This document shows, piece after piece, positions 1 through 8,165 of a stretch of DNA of 64,000 nucleotides. Position 1 is the stretch's first letter. Every line of letters starts with the position of its first letter. Both the position numbers and the translations under genes were made by a program. The notes beneath the pieces were generated by a model. The model was given only the letters and a program-made list of their open reading frames with translations, was not told the DNA's origin and searched no databases. Origin of the DNA: Allobosea sp. Its GTDB lineage: Bacteria; Pseudomonadota; Alphaproteobacteria; Rhizobiales; Beijerinckiaceae. The DNA lies in contig NZ_JAFKFX010000034.1 in the NCBI RefSeq assembly GCF_017308075.1, positions 1 through 64,000 of the forward strand, given 5' to 3'.

Positions 1-84
1 TGCCTGCGCCACGCTCACTCCGCGGTCCTTGATCAGGCGGACCGCCTCGATCTTGAACTCACGCCCAAACTGTCTTCGCTGCAT
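1..84 (-). CDS. IS3-family transposase OrfA, N-terminal fragment
   Basis: The first 28 codons are present, starting at ATG (82-84), and the gene runs off the window edge. The peptide contains REFKIEAVRLIKDRG followed by VSVAQA, the typical start of the helix-turn-helix OrfA of IS3 elements, which binds the terminal repeats and is joined to the DDE integrase OrfB by programmed frameshifting. A GGGAGGTGG sequence just upstream on the minus strand serves as ribosome binding site. Integrity of the rest cannot be judged. Confidence 0.8.
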   Translation of the reverse strand, partial: MQRRQFGREFKIEAVRLIKDRGVSVAQA

Positions 85-140
85 ATGCCACCTCCCGCTT
101 CATGAAACACCCAATCTCGGTGTCCACGAAACCGGCAGCA
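1..140 (-). mobile_element. IS3-family insertion sequence, left-edge fragment
   Basis: The first bases read on the minus strand as the start of an IS3-type OrfA, preceded by a short leader. The outer end is probably near base 140, because the minus strand there begins TGCTGCCGGTTTCGTGGACA, and IS3-family elements start with TG and end with CA. Only the orfA-proximal end is inside the window; OrfB and the other terminal repeat lie to the left. The element stops 49 bp from the tcuB stop codon, so it appears to have inserted just downstream of the tcu operon. The exact boundary is an inference because the partner repeat cannot be seen. Confidence 0.7.
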
Positions 141-188
141 GGCCAAGCTCGCGGGCGAGCCACAACCTGCGGCCAGCCCCTCCGAGCC

Positions 189-1373
189 CTACCTGTCGCC
201 CGGGGCCAATTCGCGATGCCTTTCCTTGGCGGCCCGCACCAGCGCGAGGAAGCGGTAGATGCCGTGCACGAATTTGCCATAGGGCATGGTGACGAAGAGC
301 GCGAAGACGACGCCGAGATGCAGGGCGAGCAGCAGCCCCATGACAGGCGTGGCGCGCAGCACGAGCAGCGCGAGCCCGGTCAGGCTGGTCAGCAGCAGCA
401 TCAGCAGGAAGGCGACGTCCATGCCGACCGGCGTGCCCTGGCGCAGACCAGGATCGCGGCGCCATTTCTCGCGCAGCAGCCCGATCGGGCCGATCACCAT
501 CCCGATGCCGCCGGCCGTGCCGAGCAGCACCGGCAGGTCGTACCAGGGATAGGGCGCCTGCATGCCCAAAAGATAGTGATAGAGCGTCGCCGTCGAGGTC
601 GCGGCGAAGCAGAGCATGAAGCCATAGAAGGTCAGATGGTGATGGAGCCGGCGCCGGTCGCTCGGCCGCTCGTTTTCGTTCATGCAGCCGGCGCCCCCGC
701 CATCGAGATGGCGCAGGCTGCCGGCGTCCTTCAACGCCTGCCAGAGCGAACCGGGATCGCGCAGCGTCGCCTCGGGCTCGCCGATATCGCGCCAGAAGGC
801 GCGCACCCCCATGCCGATCGCGAAGACCGCGTAGAGCATGGCGAGGCCGAAGATCGCGACCATGGTGTTGTGCGGCATCAGCCGGTAGAAGGCGCCCGGC
901 CCGACATGCACGCCGAAAAGCACGAAAGGATCGGTCCAGGCGACGAAGCCGGCGATGAAGATCGTGACAGCCAGCGCCAGCGCGACCGCGATGACGAGGC
1001 CGTTGCGCGCGAACAGGCCGGCGAACGCCCTCGGCCAAGCATATTGAGCGTAAGACTCGGTGCGGACCTGCGCCAGGGTCGCCGGGACATGCACCGCATA
1101 TTCATGCGGCGGCGAGAACTGGCAGTCGTGATAGCAGGCGCCGCAATTATGGCAGAGATTGGCAAGGTAGTTCAGGTCGCCATCCGAGAAGGAGCGCCGC
1201 ATCTCCATCGCCGGGAAGACCGCGCACAGCCCTTCGCAATAGCGGCAGGAATTGCAGACGGTCATCAGCCGGTCGGCCTCGGCCAGCGCCGCGGTGGCAT
1301 GGTGCGGGGTGGAGCCGGCGGTGCCGGCCGGGCCCGCGCCGACCATGTCGCGCAGGAAGGCGAAATCCGTCAT
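189..1373 (-). CDS. tcuB: Tricarballylate utilization protein B (TcuB/CitB), Fe-S and membrane electron carrier
   Basis: A 394-aa protein that in known systems reoxidises the FADH2 of TcuA and passes electrons to the membrane quinone pool. Two CxxCxxCxxxC ferredoxin-type clusters are visible: Cys40, 43, 46 and 50, and Cys74, 77, 80 and 84. About six hydrophobic membrane segments follow in the second half, with histidines suited to haem binding. The start ATG at 1373 overlaps the tcuA stop (ATGA), so the two genes are translationally coupled. A longer reading frame upstream of this ATG is antisense to nothing useful and runs into tcuA, so the overlap start is preferred. Family and operon order match Salmonella tcuAB, but here the regulator is GntR-type, not LysR-type. 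Confidence 0.9.
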   Translation of the reverse strand: MTDFAFLRDMVGAGPAGTAGSTPHHATAALAEADRLMTVCNSCRYCEGLCAVFPAMEMRRSFSDGDLNYLANLCHNCGACYHDCQFSPPHEYAVHVPATLAQVRTESYAQYAWPRAFAGLFARNGLVIAVALALAVTIFIAGFVAWTDPFVLFGVHVGPGAFYRLMPHNTMVAIFGLAMLYAVFAIGMGVRAFWRDIGEPEATLRDPGSLWQALKDAGSLRHLDGGGAGCMNENERPSDRRRLHHHLTFYGFMLCFAATSTATLYHYLLGMQAPYPWYDLPVLLGTAGGIGMVIGPIGLLREKWRRDPGLRQGTPVGMDVAFLLMLLLTSLTGLALLVLRATPVMGLLLALHLGVVFALFVTMPYGKFVHGIYRFLALVRAAKERHRELAPGDR

Positions 1374-2761
1374 GACAATACGCTCCTGGCTGCTTCGCGG
1401 CCGGCAATGCGCCCGAAGACGGCGCCGATGGTCATGCCGATGCCAGCGGCATAGCCTTCGCCGAGGACATTTCCGGCCATGATCTCGCCGGCGGCGAACA
1501 TGTTGGGCGCGCCGCGGCCATCGGCCATCGTCATGCGCGCCTCCTGGTTCACCCGCACGCCGAGATAGGTGAAGGTGATGCCCGGCCGGACCGGATAGGC
1601 GTAGAACGGCGCCTTCTCGATCCGCCTCGCCCAATGCGTCTTCGGCGGCGCCAGTCCCTCGGTCCGGCAGTCGTCGAGGATGCGGTCGTCGAAGGTTCCG
1701 GGCTGCACTGCCGCATTGAAGCTCGTCACGGTGTGCACGAGCGCATCCGGATCGAGTTCGAGCCTTTCGGCGAGCTCGCGAATGCTCGGCGCGCTGATCG
1801 GCGGATAGAGGGAGGGCATGAAGAGCTCGAGCGAGGAAGCGTCGAAAATGATGTAGGCGATCTGGTCGGGCTGGGCCGCGACGAGCCTGCCCCAGATCGC
1901 GTAGCGCTTCGGCCAGATATCCTCGCCCTCGTCATAGAAGCGCTCGGCCCGCCGGTTCACGACGATACCGAAGACGACGCAATCGAGCCGGGTGATGATG
2001 CCGCCGTCATATTTCGGCGCGCGCGCGTCGATGGCGACGGCATGGCACTGGGTGGGATCGCCGACCTCCTGCACGCCCTTGTCGAGCAGCAGGCGCAGGA
2101 TCGTGCCCTTGTTGTTGCGGGTGCCGCGGATCAGAAAATTCTCGGCCGCCTCGCCCCAATAGCGCTTCAGCCAGTCGATATTGGATTCGAAGCCGCCGGC
2201 CGCCGCGACCAGCGCCCGCGCCGGCAATCGCTCGCCCGCGACCGTGACCGAGCGGAACCGGCCATCGTCGATCTCGATATCGGTGACCTCGGCCTCGTAG
2301 CGGATCTCGACGCCGAGATCCTCGGCGGTCTGATACAGCGCATTCAGCATGGCCCGGCCGCCGCCCAGGAAGAAGGAATTGGTGCGCCCGAGCGAGAGCG
2401 TACCGCCAAGCGAGGGCTGCCAGCGCACCCCCTGCTCCTCGATCCAGCCCAGCATCGATTTCGATTCGCGGATCATGAAACGGGCGAGCGGCTCGTCGGT
2501 CTTGCCCTTGGTCACCCGCAGGAGATCGTCGAAGAACTCCTCCTCGCCATAGGGGCCGGAAAGGCTGGCAGTGGCCGCGTCATGGGCGCAGCGCATATTC
2601 CTGGTATGGCGCGTATTGCCGCCGCGCCAGAAGGCGTCCGCCGCTTCGAGCACCAGGACGCGCGCTCCCTCGCGCCGCGCCGAAATGGCCGCGCACAGCG
2701 CCGCATTGCCGCCGCCGACGACGATCACGTCATATTCTTCGTGCTGGCTCGCTGCTGTCAT
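1370..2761 (-). CDS. tcuA: FAD-dependent tricarballylate dehydrogenase TcuA
   Basis: A 463-aa flavoprotein of the fumarate reductase/succinate dehydrogenase flavoprotein family. TcuA oxidises tricarballylate to cis-aconitate, which enters the TCA cycle. The N-terminus has the dinucleotide fold YDVIVVGGGNAALCAAI (about residues 10-26) and an acidic residue ends beta-2 (VLVLEAA). The C-terminus has the family's FAD-binding ending with AGEIMAGNVLGEGYAAG. Start: ATG at 2761 gives the usual family length and places the FAD fold correctly. An in-frame ATG at 2851 would run through the candidate operator and adds 30 residues without homology character. tcuB follows with a 4-base overlap. Substrate is inferred from family and the tcuAB pairing. 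Confidence 0.88.
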   Translation of the reverse strand: MTAASQHEEYDVIVVGGGNAALCAAISARREGARVLVLEAADAFWRGGNTRHTRNMRCAHDAATASLSGPYGEEEFFDDLLRVTKGKTDEPLARFMIRESKSMLGWIEEQGVRWQPSLGGTLSLGRTNSFFLGGGRAMLNALYQTAEDLGVEIRYEAEVTDIEIDDGRFRSVTVAGERLPARALVAAAGGFESNIDWLKRYWGEAAENFLIRGTRNNKGTILRLLLDKGVQEVGDPTQCHAVAIDARAPKYDGGIITRLDCVVFGIVVNRRAERFYDEGEDIWPKRYAIWGRLVAAQPDQIAYIIFDASSLELFMPSLYPPISAPSIRELAERLELDPDALVHTVTSFNAAVQPGTFDDRILDDCRTEGLAPPKTHWARRIEKAPFYAYPVRPGITFTYLGVRVNQEARMTMADGRGAPNMFAAGEIMAGNVLGEGYAAGIGMTIGAVFGRIAGREAARSVLS

Positions 2762-2821
2762 TGCCTTTGTCACGGCTGGAGAGAACGCGATTGACGGCCG
2801 TCTCAAGCGGGCCGCGCCCAT

Positions 2822-2851
2822 TTGCATATCTATGTATACATTGGAATGCAA
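2822..2851. promoter_or_regulatory. Palindromic operator between tcuA and the GntR regulator
   Basis: A 30-base interrupted palindrome is centred between 2836 and 2837. The core ATGTATACAT (2832-2841) is perfect, and the outer arms TTGCAT and ATGCAA (2822-2827, 2846-2851) pair exactly around the same centre. It lies in the divergent promoter region, 60 bp upstream of tcuA and 70 bp upstream of gntR. FadR-subfamily GntR proteins commonly bind short palindromes of this kind, so autoregulation and control of tcuAB are likely. Binding is inferred. Confidence 0.6.
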
Positions 2852-2920
2852 TTGTGATCTGCGCTATCAGTGGCGGGCGCCTTGGCGCCAGCCGCCAGGC
2901 GTGGAGGTGCGCGCACCGTA

Positions 2921-3616
2921 ATGGCGGCGACGGAAGGAAAGCGGATGCCGATCAGGAAGGATGACACCGGGTCGGAAAACCTGTCCCGGTCCGAATTCGC
3001 CTATACGCGGCTCATGGCGATGATCCGCTCCGGCGAGCTGCGGGGCGGCCAGCGGCTGCGCGAGGTCGAACTTGCCGAGCAGCTCGGCGTCAGCCGCACC
3101 CCGGTGCGCGAGGCACTGCGCCGGATCGGCTCGGAGGGGCTCGCCCAGAATTCTCCCGGCCGCGGTCTCGTGGTCACCGAATACGACAAGCAGCAGGTGC
3201 GCGAGCTCTATGCCCTGCGCGCCGCGCTGGAAGGCGCCGCCGCGGGGCTCGCCACCCGTCATGCCTCCCCGGCCGAGATCGCGCTGATGCACGAGATCCT
3301 GGAACGCAGCGTCGCAGCGCTGGAGGCGCCCGCGGAGATGATGCGCATGAATGCGCGCTTCCACAGCGCTATCCACGAAGCCGCGCATAACCGCTATCTC
3401 GCCCAGGCGCTCGCCCAGATGTCCGACGCGCTGGCGCTGCTGCCCGGGACCACCTTCGCCGCACCGAACCGGGCTCGCGAAGCGCATGACGAGCACCTCG
3501 CCATTTTGCGGGCCCTGGAGCGGCGCGCCCCGGACGAAGCCGAGGCGCTGGCGCGGCGCCACATCGAACTGGCCGGCGCCACGCGCCTGCGCATGATGTT
3601 CGGCATCGAGAGCTGA
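2921..3616 (+). CDS. GntR-family regulator (FadR/FCD type), likely tcu repressor
   Basis: A 231-aa two-domain regulator. The N-terminal winged helix includes ELAEQLGVSRTPVREAL, the hallmark GntR recognition-helix region. The C-terminal all-helical FCD domain has conserved metal or ligand residues (MNARFHSAIHEAAHN and HLAILRALE.....A). Start: ATG 2921 has GGAGG at 2903-2907, a rather long spacing; ATG 2945 has AAGGA six bases upstream and may be the true start, removing eight residues. It is divergent from tcuA with a palindrome in between, so it probably senses tricarballylate or a related acid and controls tcuAB. Confidence 0.85.
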   Translation: MAATEGKRMPIRKDDTGSENLSRSEFAYTRLMAMIRSGELRGGQRLREVELAEQLGVSRTPVREALRRIGSEGLAQNSPGRGLVVTEYDKQQVRELYALRAALEGAAAGLATRHASPAEIALMHEILERSVAALEAPAEMMRMNARFHSAIHEAAHNRYLAQALAQMSDALALLPGTTFAAPNRAREAHDEHLAILRALERRAPDEAEALARRHIELAGATRLRMMFGIES

Positions 3617-3627
3617 TGACCCGGGCC

Positions 3628-4485
3628 TTACTCCGCGGCCAGTTGCACGAAGGCGGTTGCCGCCGAACGCTCGCGCCAGCGCGCGATATCGGCAGCCACC
3701 TTCGCCAGCTTGGTCTCGACCTGGGCCATGGCGACCTCGCCGAGCACGAGCCGCAGCGGCGGCTCCGGGGCGGTGACGGCATCGACGATCAGTTCCGCCG
3801 CACGCTCCGGATCGCCCGGCTGTTTGCCGTCGGAGGCCAGGAGATTGCGCCTGAACTCCGCCAGGCTTTGATCATAGGGCGGCTGCGGCGCCGCCATCTG
3901 CAACCCCTTGCTGCGGAAGGCGGTAAGAAACGGACCGGGCGCGACCAGCGTCACCCCGATGCCGAACGGCGCGAGCTCCGGAGCCAGCGATTCCGAAAAT
4001 CCCTCCACGGCGAACTTGACCGCGGCATAGAAGCTGAAGCCGGCCGCGCCGACATGGCCGAGCATCGACGAGACATTGACGATATGCCCGCGCCCGCGCT
4101 CGCGCATTGCGGGCAGGAAGGCGCGCACCATGCGATGCACGCCGAAGACATTGGTCTCGAACGCCGCCAGTGCCTGCTCGTCCGAGATCTCCTCGGCAGC
4201 CCCGACCAGCCCGTAACCGGCATTGTTGACGAGGACATCGACCCCGCCGCGCCAGCCAAGCGCCGCGTCTCGCGCCCGCTCGATCGTCTCCGGCCGCGTG
4301 ACATCGAGGTCGAGCGCGAGCAGACGCCCACTGTTGGCCGGATCAAGGTCGGCCAGGGTCGCCCGGTCACGCGCCGTCGCGACAACCGCTTCACCCCGCG
4401 CCAGCAGGGCACGCGCCAATGCGCGCCCGATTCCGGTCGAGCACCCCGTGATCAACCAGACATTCCCACTGCTCGCGACCGGCAT
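3628..4485 (-). CDS. Short-chain dehydrogenase/reductase (classical SDR)
   Basis: A 285-aa NAD(P)-dependent oxidoreductase. It shows the cofactor motif TGCSTGIG near residue 13, NNAG near residue 88, and the catalytic set Ser (NVSSM), Tyr and Lys (YAAVK). Ring or hydroxyl specificity cannot be read. The ATG at 4485 follows an excellent AAGGAGG with five-base spacing. It converges with the GntR gene, leaving 11 bases between the stops, and is divergent from tctC. A small inverted repeat lies 22 bases upstream of its start. Whether it serves the tricarboxylate transporter locus or tcu is not known. Confidence 0.85.
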   Translation of the reverse strand: MPVASSGNVWLITGCSTGIGRALARALLARGEAVVATARDRATLADLDPANSGRLLALDLDVTRPETIERARDAALGWRGGVDVLVNNAGYGLVGAAEEISDEQALAAFETNVFGVHRMVRAFLPAMRERGRGHIVNVSSMLGHVGAAGFSFYAAVKFAVEGFSESLAPELAPFGIGVTLVAPGPFLTAFRSKGLQMAAPQPPYDQSLAEFRRNLLASDGKQPGDPERAAELIVDAVTAPEPPLRLVLGEVAMAQVETKLAKVAADIARWRERSAATAFVQLAAE

Positions 4486-4506
4486 CGCCGCCTCCTTGTT
4501 TCTATG

Positions 4507-4521
4507 TCGGATATCATCCGA
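4507..4521. promoter_or_regulatory. Inverted repeat TCGGAT-ATC-ATCCGA, candidate operator
   Basis: Six-base perfect arms with a three-base centre, positioned 22 bases upstream of the SDR start on the minus strand. Size and position suit a repressor site. No gene in the window can be assigned to it. Confidence 0.35.
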
Positions 4522-4701
4522 TAATATAAAAACACGACACCATCAATGTGGCGACAACGCGCCGCGCGACCACATAAGAACCTCTAAAGATAATCGGCAT
4601 TCTTATATATATCAATATATTACACGCATTCTCCGGCGACAGGCCCCACGCCCGGCGCCGCAGAAAACAGAACAAACCAATTTTCACGATGAGGTTGACA
4701 A

Positions 4702-4714
4702 TCCCAACTTGAGA
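4702..4714 (+). promoter_or_regulatory. Possible IclR-type site upstream of tctC
   Basis: TCCCAACTTGAGA matches 10 of 13 bases of the TCTCACATTGAGA element found at 13138-13150. If real, it would place the TTT importer in the regulon of the catabolic island. The right half (TTGAGA) is exact; the left half is degenerate. Confidence 0.3.
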
Positions 4715-4895
4715 AAATTACGGTCGCCACGTTGCCTGCCGAGATGAAAAAACGGCTGCGGCCGCGAGAGACCTCTCGCAACGCAATGCGGCCATTTCGG
4801 ATGGGCGAATGAAGGCGGCCCGGCGGCAGATGCATGCCGGTTTACAAAAAGGGGCGCTCAGTCCCGACAAACCGCGAAGCGCATGGGAGGATATG

Positions 4896-5903
4896 ATGAA
4901 GGCGTGGCATTTTCTGCGTGGTTCGGTAGCGGCGCTCGGCCTGTTGGCGGTGTCGAATGCCGCCAGCGCCCAGAACTACCCGACGAAGCCGATCGATCTG
5001 TCGGTATGGGCTGCGGCCGGCGGCGGCACCGACGCCACCAACCGCTTCCTTGCCCAGGCGATGGAGAAGGCGCTTGGCGGCAAGATCAACGTTTCCAACC
5101 GGACCGGCGGCGGCGGCGGCGTCGCGATGACCCATGTCTGGAACCAGCCCCGTGACGGCTACACCTGGCTCGGAGCCTCCGAAGCCATGCAGATCACCAA
5201 GGTGATGGAATTCCACAAGACCGGAACCGCCGACTGGCGCTGGTACATGGTCGCGGGCGCGCCGGGCGTGATCTCCGTGCGGGCGGAATCCCCCTACAAG
5301 ACCCTCGACGATCTGATTGCCGCCGCGCAAAAATCGCCGAAATCCGTCAAGGTCGGTCACTGCCCCATCGGCTGCGTCTGGCACATGCGGGCCCTCGCGC
5401 TCGGCCAGGCCTCGAAAACCGAGTTCAACTACATTCCCTATGACGGCTCCAGCCCGGCCCATGTCGCCGCCCTGACCGGCGAGGCCGACGCCGTCGTCTC
5501 GGGCGTCGCCGAGCAGACCGAATTCATCCGCGCCGGCAAGCTGCGCCCGCTGGCGATGATCGAGATGAAGCCGTTCGAGTTCCCGAAGGTCGGGACGATC
5601 CCGGCCGCCGGCGTCAAATATCCCGACATCCAGAAGATTCCGGCCCGCCAGTGGCTCGGCATGGCCATCCCCAAGGACACGCCCAAGCCGATCATCGCCA
5701 AGATCGACGCGGCCTTCGTCAAGGCGATGGAAGACCCGAAGGTCAAGTCCCTCGCTTCGGAGCGCATGTTCGTCCTTTCCGGCGAGTATGGAGACGAGGC
5801 TGAGAAGAGCCTCCAGGCCATGGAAAACGCGATGAGCTGGAAGCTGTTCGAGCTGGGTGTGGCGAAGACCTCGCCGGACAGGCTCGGCATCGCCAAGCCC
5901 TAA
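4896..5903 (+). CDS. tctC: Tripartite tricarboxylate transporter periplasmic binding protein (TctC/Bug family)
   Basis: A 335-aa secreted solute receptor for the TctAB membrane complex. A Sec signal peptide ends near SNAASAQ, and the mature protein starts NYPTKPIDLSVWAAAGGGTD, the standard Bug-family opening in which the glycine-rich loop helps hold a carboxylate through water. Two ATGs are adjacent (4893 and 4896); 4896 has the better spacing to GGGAGG. It is first in tctC-tctB-tctA, the common order, and is followed by a strong stem-loop. The substrate is probably a carboxylate. Location between tcu and the island leaves open whether it brings in tricarballylate or the island substrate. Confidence 0.92.
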   Translation: MKAWHFLRGSVAALGLLAVSNAASAQNYPTKPIDLSVWAAAGGGTDATNRFLAQAMEKALGGKINVSNRTGGGGGVAMTHVWNQPRDGYTWLGASEAMQITKVMEFHKTGTADWRWYMVAGAPGVISVRAESPYKTLDDLIAAAQKSPKSVKVGHCPIGCVWHMRALALGQASKTEFNYIPYDGSSPAHVAALTGEADAVVSGVAEQTEFIRAGKLRPLAMIEMKPFEFPKVGTIPAAGVKYPDIQKIPARQWLGMAIPKDTPKPIIAKIDAAFVKAMEDPKVKSLASERMFVLSGEYGDEAEKSLQAMENAMSWKLFELGVAKTSPDRLGIAKP

Positions 5904-5911
5904 GCCGTCGA

Positions 5912-5935
5912 GGCGGGGCGCTCCGGCGTCCCGCC
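5912..5935 (+). other. Stem-loop after tctC
   Basis: GGCGGGGCGC and GCGTCCCGCC pair over 10 bases (one G-U) around a TCCG tetraloop, eight bases after the tctC stop and without a T-tract. Such intercistronic hairpins usually protect the binding-protein mRNA so that it is made in excess over the membrane subunits. Role inferred. Confidence 0.6.
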
Positions 5936-5954
5936 GCTAGGTCAGGAATCTGCC

Positions 5955-6494
5955 ATGCTCCCTCGCAAATCCCTCCGCCGCGCCGATGTCGCCATGTCGA
6001 CAGGCATGATCCTTCTCGGCATGAGCGTCATCTATGCCGCGTCCGGCATGCCCTGGCAGAGCACGCTGACCGGCGGCTCGGCTCAATGGTATCTCTCGCC
6101 GGGTCTGTTCCCCACCGTGGTCGGCGCCCTGCTGATCGCCTTCAGCCTGCGCGTGCTCATTATCGCGATCAAGGAGGGCGGCACCGAAGAGCTTGTCCCC
6201 GCGACAATCGCCTGGCTGCGCGGCATCGGCGGCAATCACCGGCTGCACCGAGCCGCGCTCGCCGTGGGATTGATGGCGGCCTACATCTTCCTCGGCATTG
6301 GCCGGGTGCCGTTCCTGGCGGCAAGCGGCATCTTCCTGTTCGTCGCGATCGCGCTGTTCTGGTGGCGCGATGCCGAGGGCGGGCTGCTGCGTACGGCGCT
6401 GATCACGGCCGCGATCGCAATCGGCGTTCCCCTGCTCCTGTCGACGCTTTTCACCACATTCCTCTACGTCCCGATGCCTCAACCGGCCGGCTGA
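5955..6494 (+). CDS. tctB: Tripartite tricarboxylate transporter small membrane subunit TctB
   Basis: A 179-aa protein with four hydrophobic helices, the usual TctB layout: one near residues 15-30, one at about 50-72 (PGLFPTVVGALLIAFSL), and two in the C-terminal half, with WW at the cytoplasmic edge. It is poorly conserved in sequence, and the call rests on topology, length and position between tctC and tctA. AGGAA precedes the ATG. Start at 5955 is the first ATG after the tctC stem-loop. It stabilises the TctA translocator. Confidence 0.88.
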   Translation: MLPRKSLRRADVAMSTGMILLGMSVIYAASGMPWQSTLTGGSAQWYLSPGLFPTVVGALLIAFSLRVLIIAIKEGGTEELVPATIAWLRGIGGNHRLHRAALAVGLMAAYIFLGIGRVPFLAASGIFLFVAIALFWWRDAEGGLLRTALITAAIAIGVPLLLSTLFTTFLYVPMPQPAG

Positions 6495-6504
6495 GGAGGC
6501 GAAA

Positions 6505-8028
6505 ATGCTCGGTTCCTTTCTCTACGAGATCTACGCCCTCGTCACCCCGCTGAACATGGTCGTGATGGCCGGCTCGGTGACGCTCGGCATCGTCTTCGGC
6601 GCACTTCCCGGGCTCACTGCGACGCTGGCGGTCGCGCTCTTGAGCACCGTCACCTTCACCCTGCCGGTCGAGCTCGCCATGGTCGCGTTGATCGGCGCCT
6701 ATGTCGGCGCGATCTACGGCCCGAGCCATGCCTCGATCCTGCTCGGCATCCCCGGAAGTGCCGCCGGCGCCGCGACAGCGCTCGATGGTCACAAGCTTGC
6801 CCTCCAGGGCCGGGCCGGCGAAGCGATCTCTCTGGCAACCACGGCATCGGTCATCGGCACTGTGATCGGCCTGTTCGCACTGATCGCGCTCTCGCCGATC
6901 CTGGTCAAACTCGCCTTGCAGTTCACCTCGGCCGAGTTCTTCCTGCTCGCGCTGTTCGGCGTGCTGATCTGCGGCTCGCTGACCTCCGAAGACATGCCGG
7001 CCAAGGGCTGGGTCGCCGGCCTGCTGGGACTGCTGATCGCCTCGGTCGGTATGGAGACGATCCAGGGCTATGCCCGCTTCACCTTCGGCATTCCCGAACT
7101 GGCGGGCGGGATCGATCTGGTTCCGGTGATCCTAGGCGGCTTCGCCATTCCGCAGATCATCCGTGTCCTGCGCGATCTCGACAGCCACCGCGGCAGCGTC
7201 AGCGGCGTCAACAAGCTCTGGCCACGCTGGGGCACGCTCTGGCGCGCCAAGTTCGGCATCGCCCGCTCGGCCTCGCTTGGCGTCGGCATCGGCGTGATCC
7301 CGGGCGTCGGCGAGGACATCGCCGCCTGGGCCGCCTATGACGCAGCCAAGAAGGCGGACAAGGAGCCCGAGACCTTCGGCCATGGCAATGTCAATGGCGT
7401 GATCGCACCGGAAGTGGCGAACAATGCCTGCATCGGCGGCGCGATCATCCCCGTGCTCACCCTTGGCGTGCCCGGCTCGCCGCCCGCGGCCATGCTGCTC
7501 GGCGCGCTCAACCTGCATGGCATCCGGCCGGGGCCGATGCTGACCTTCGAGTTCCCGAACTTCATCGCGCAGATGGGCGCAATGCTGTTCTGGGCCGCGA
7601 TCGGCATCTTCGTCATCGGCCTGTCGATGGCGAAGATCTCGCTGCAGGTGCTGCGCCTGCCGGTTGCCATTCTGATGCCCTGCGTCGCCTTCCTGGCCGT
7701 GCTCGGCTCCTGGGCGCTCGGGCTCAACATGTTCAACATCTACCTGATGCTGGGCTTCGGCGTGATCGTCTATTTCCTCGAGGAGATGGGCTATCCTGTC
7801 GCCCCGCTGGTGATCGGCGTGCTGCTCGGCCAGATGGCGGATGTCAGCCTGCGCCGCGCGCTGCTCGGCTCCAATGGCAGCTTCGAGCCATTCCTGATGC
7901 GGCCCGTCGCGCTGATCCTGCTCGCGCTGATCGTCATCTCGCTCTGCCTGCAGAGCGAGGCATTCAAGCGCGGCTTCGCCAGGCTTTGGACGAAGATCTT
8001 CGGCCGCCGCGAGCGCCAGGCAGCCTGA
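6505..8028 (+). CDS. tctA: Tripartite tricarboxylate transporter large permease TctA
   Basis: A 507-aa membrane protein with about 11-12 helices. It carries two related glycine-proline-rich signatures of the family: GIVFGALPGLTATLAVALL near residues 27-45, and GVIPGVGEDIAAW near 265-277, plus the LGVPGSPPAAMLLGAL stretch near residue 330. The family moves carboxylates using the proton or sodium gradient with TctC as receptor. GAGGAGG precedes the ATG by six bases. It ends the tctCBA operon and is followed by a 12-bp hairpin. Confidence 0.94.
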   Translation: MLGSFLYEIYALVTPLNMVVMAGSVTLGIVFGALPGLTATLAVALLSTVTFTLPVELAMVALIGAYVGAIYGPSHASILLGIPGSAAGAATALDGHKLALQGRAGEAISLATTASVIGTVIGLFALIALSPILVKLALQFTSAEFFLLALFGVLICGSLTSEDMPAKGWVAGLLGLLIASVGMETIQGYARFTFGIPELAGGIDLVPVILGGFAIPQIIRVLRDLDSHRGSVSGVNKLWPRWGTLWRAKFGIARSASLGVGIGVIPGVGEDIAAWAAYDAAKKADKEPETFGHGNVNGVIAPEVANNACIGGAIIPVLTLGVPGSPPAAMLLGALNLHGIRPGPMLTFEFPNFIAQMGAMLFWAAIGIFVIGLSMAKISLQVLRLPVAILMPCVAFLAVLGSWALGLNMFNIYLMLGFGVIVYFLEEMGYPVAPLVIGVLLGQMADVSLRRALLGSNGSFEPFLMRPVALILLALIVISLCLQSEAFKRGFARLWTKIFGRRERQAA

Positions 8029-8039
8029 CCACCACGATC

Positions 8040-8072
8040 CACTGCACCGCCTCTCCCGAGGGCGGTGCAGTG
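8040..8072 (+). terminator. Hairpin after tctCBA, candidate terminator
   Basis: CACTGCACCGCC and GGCGGTGCAGTG form a perfect 12-bp stem with a nine-base loop, 11 bases after the tctA stop. No T-tract follows, so it may only partly terminate or may protect the 3' end. Confidence 0.55.
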
Positions 8073-8091
8073 CGCTCTGAAAAGAAATTTC

Positions 8092-8110
8092 GCAATGTGA
8101 GATACATTGC
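8092..8110. promoter_or_regulatory. Inverted repeat upstream of the ThDP enzyme, candidate IclR operator
   Basis: GCAATGT and ACATTGC are perfect seven-base arms with a five-base centre (GAGAT). On the minus strand the region contains TCTCACATTG, identical to 10 bases of the site at 13138-13150. It sits 56 bases before the ATG of the first island gene. Confidence 0.5.
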
Positions 8111-8165
8111 TATAATATCGGAAATTAATCCCGCCATCGGGCGGACAAGCATAAGGATCGAGACC

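Larger units (their letters stand above)
4486..4895. other. Intergenic region between the SDR gene and tctC
   Basis: These 410 bases separate two divergent genes and hold no convincing ORF. The SDR-proximal half is AT-rich for this genome (runs of TATATA near 4613-4620), suitable for promoters in both directions. It holds an inverted repeat at 4507-4521 and a possible IclR-type site at 4702-4714. The last 90 bases form the tctC leader, ending in GGGAGG (4885-4890). Confidence 0.6.
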
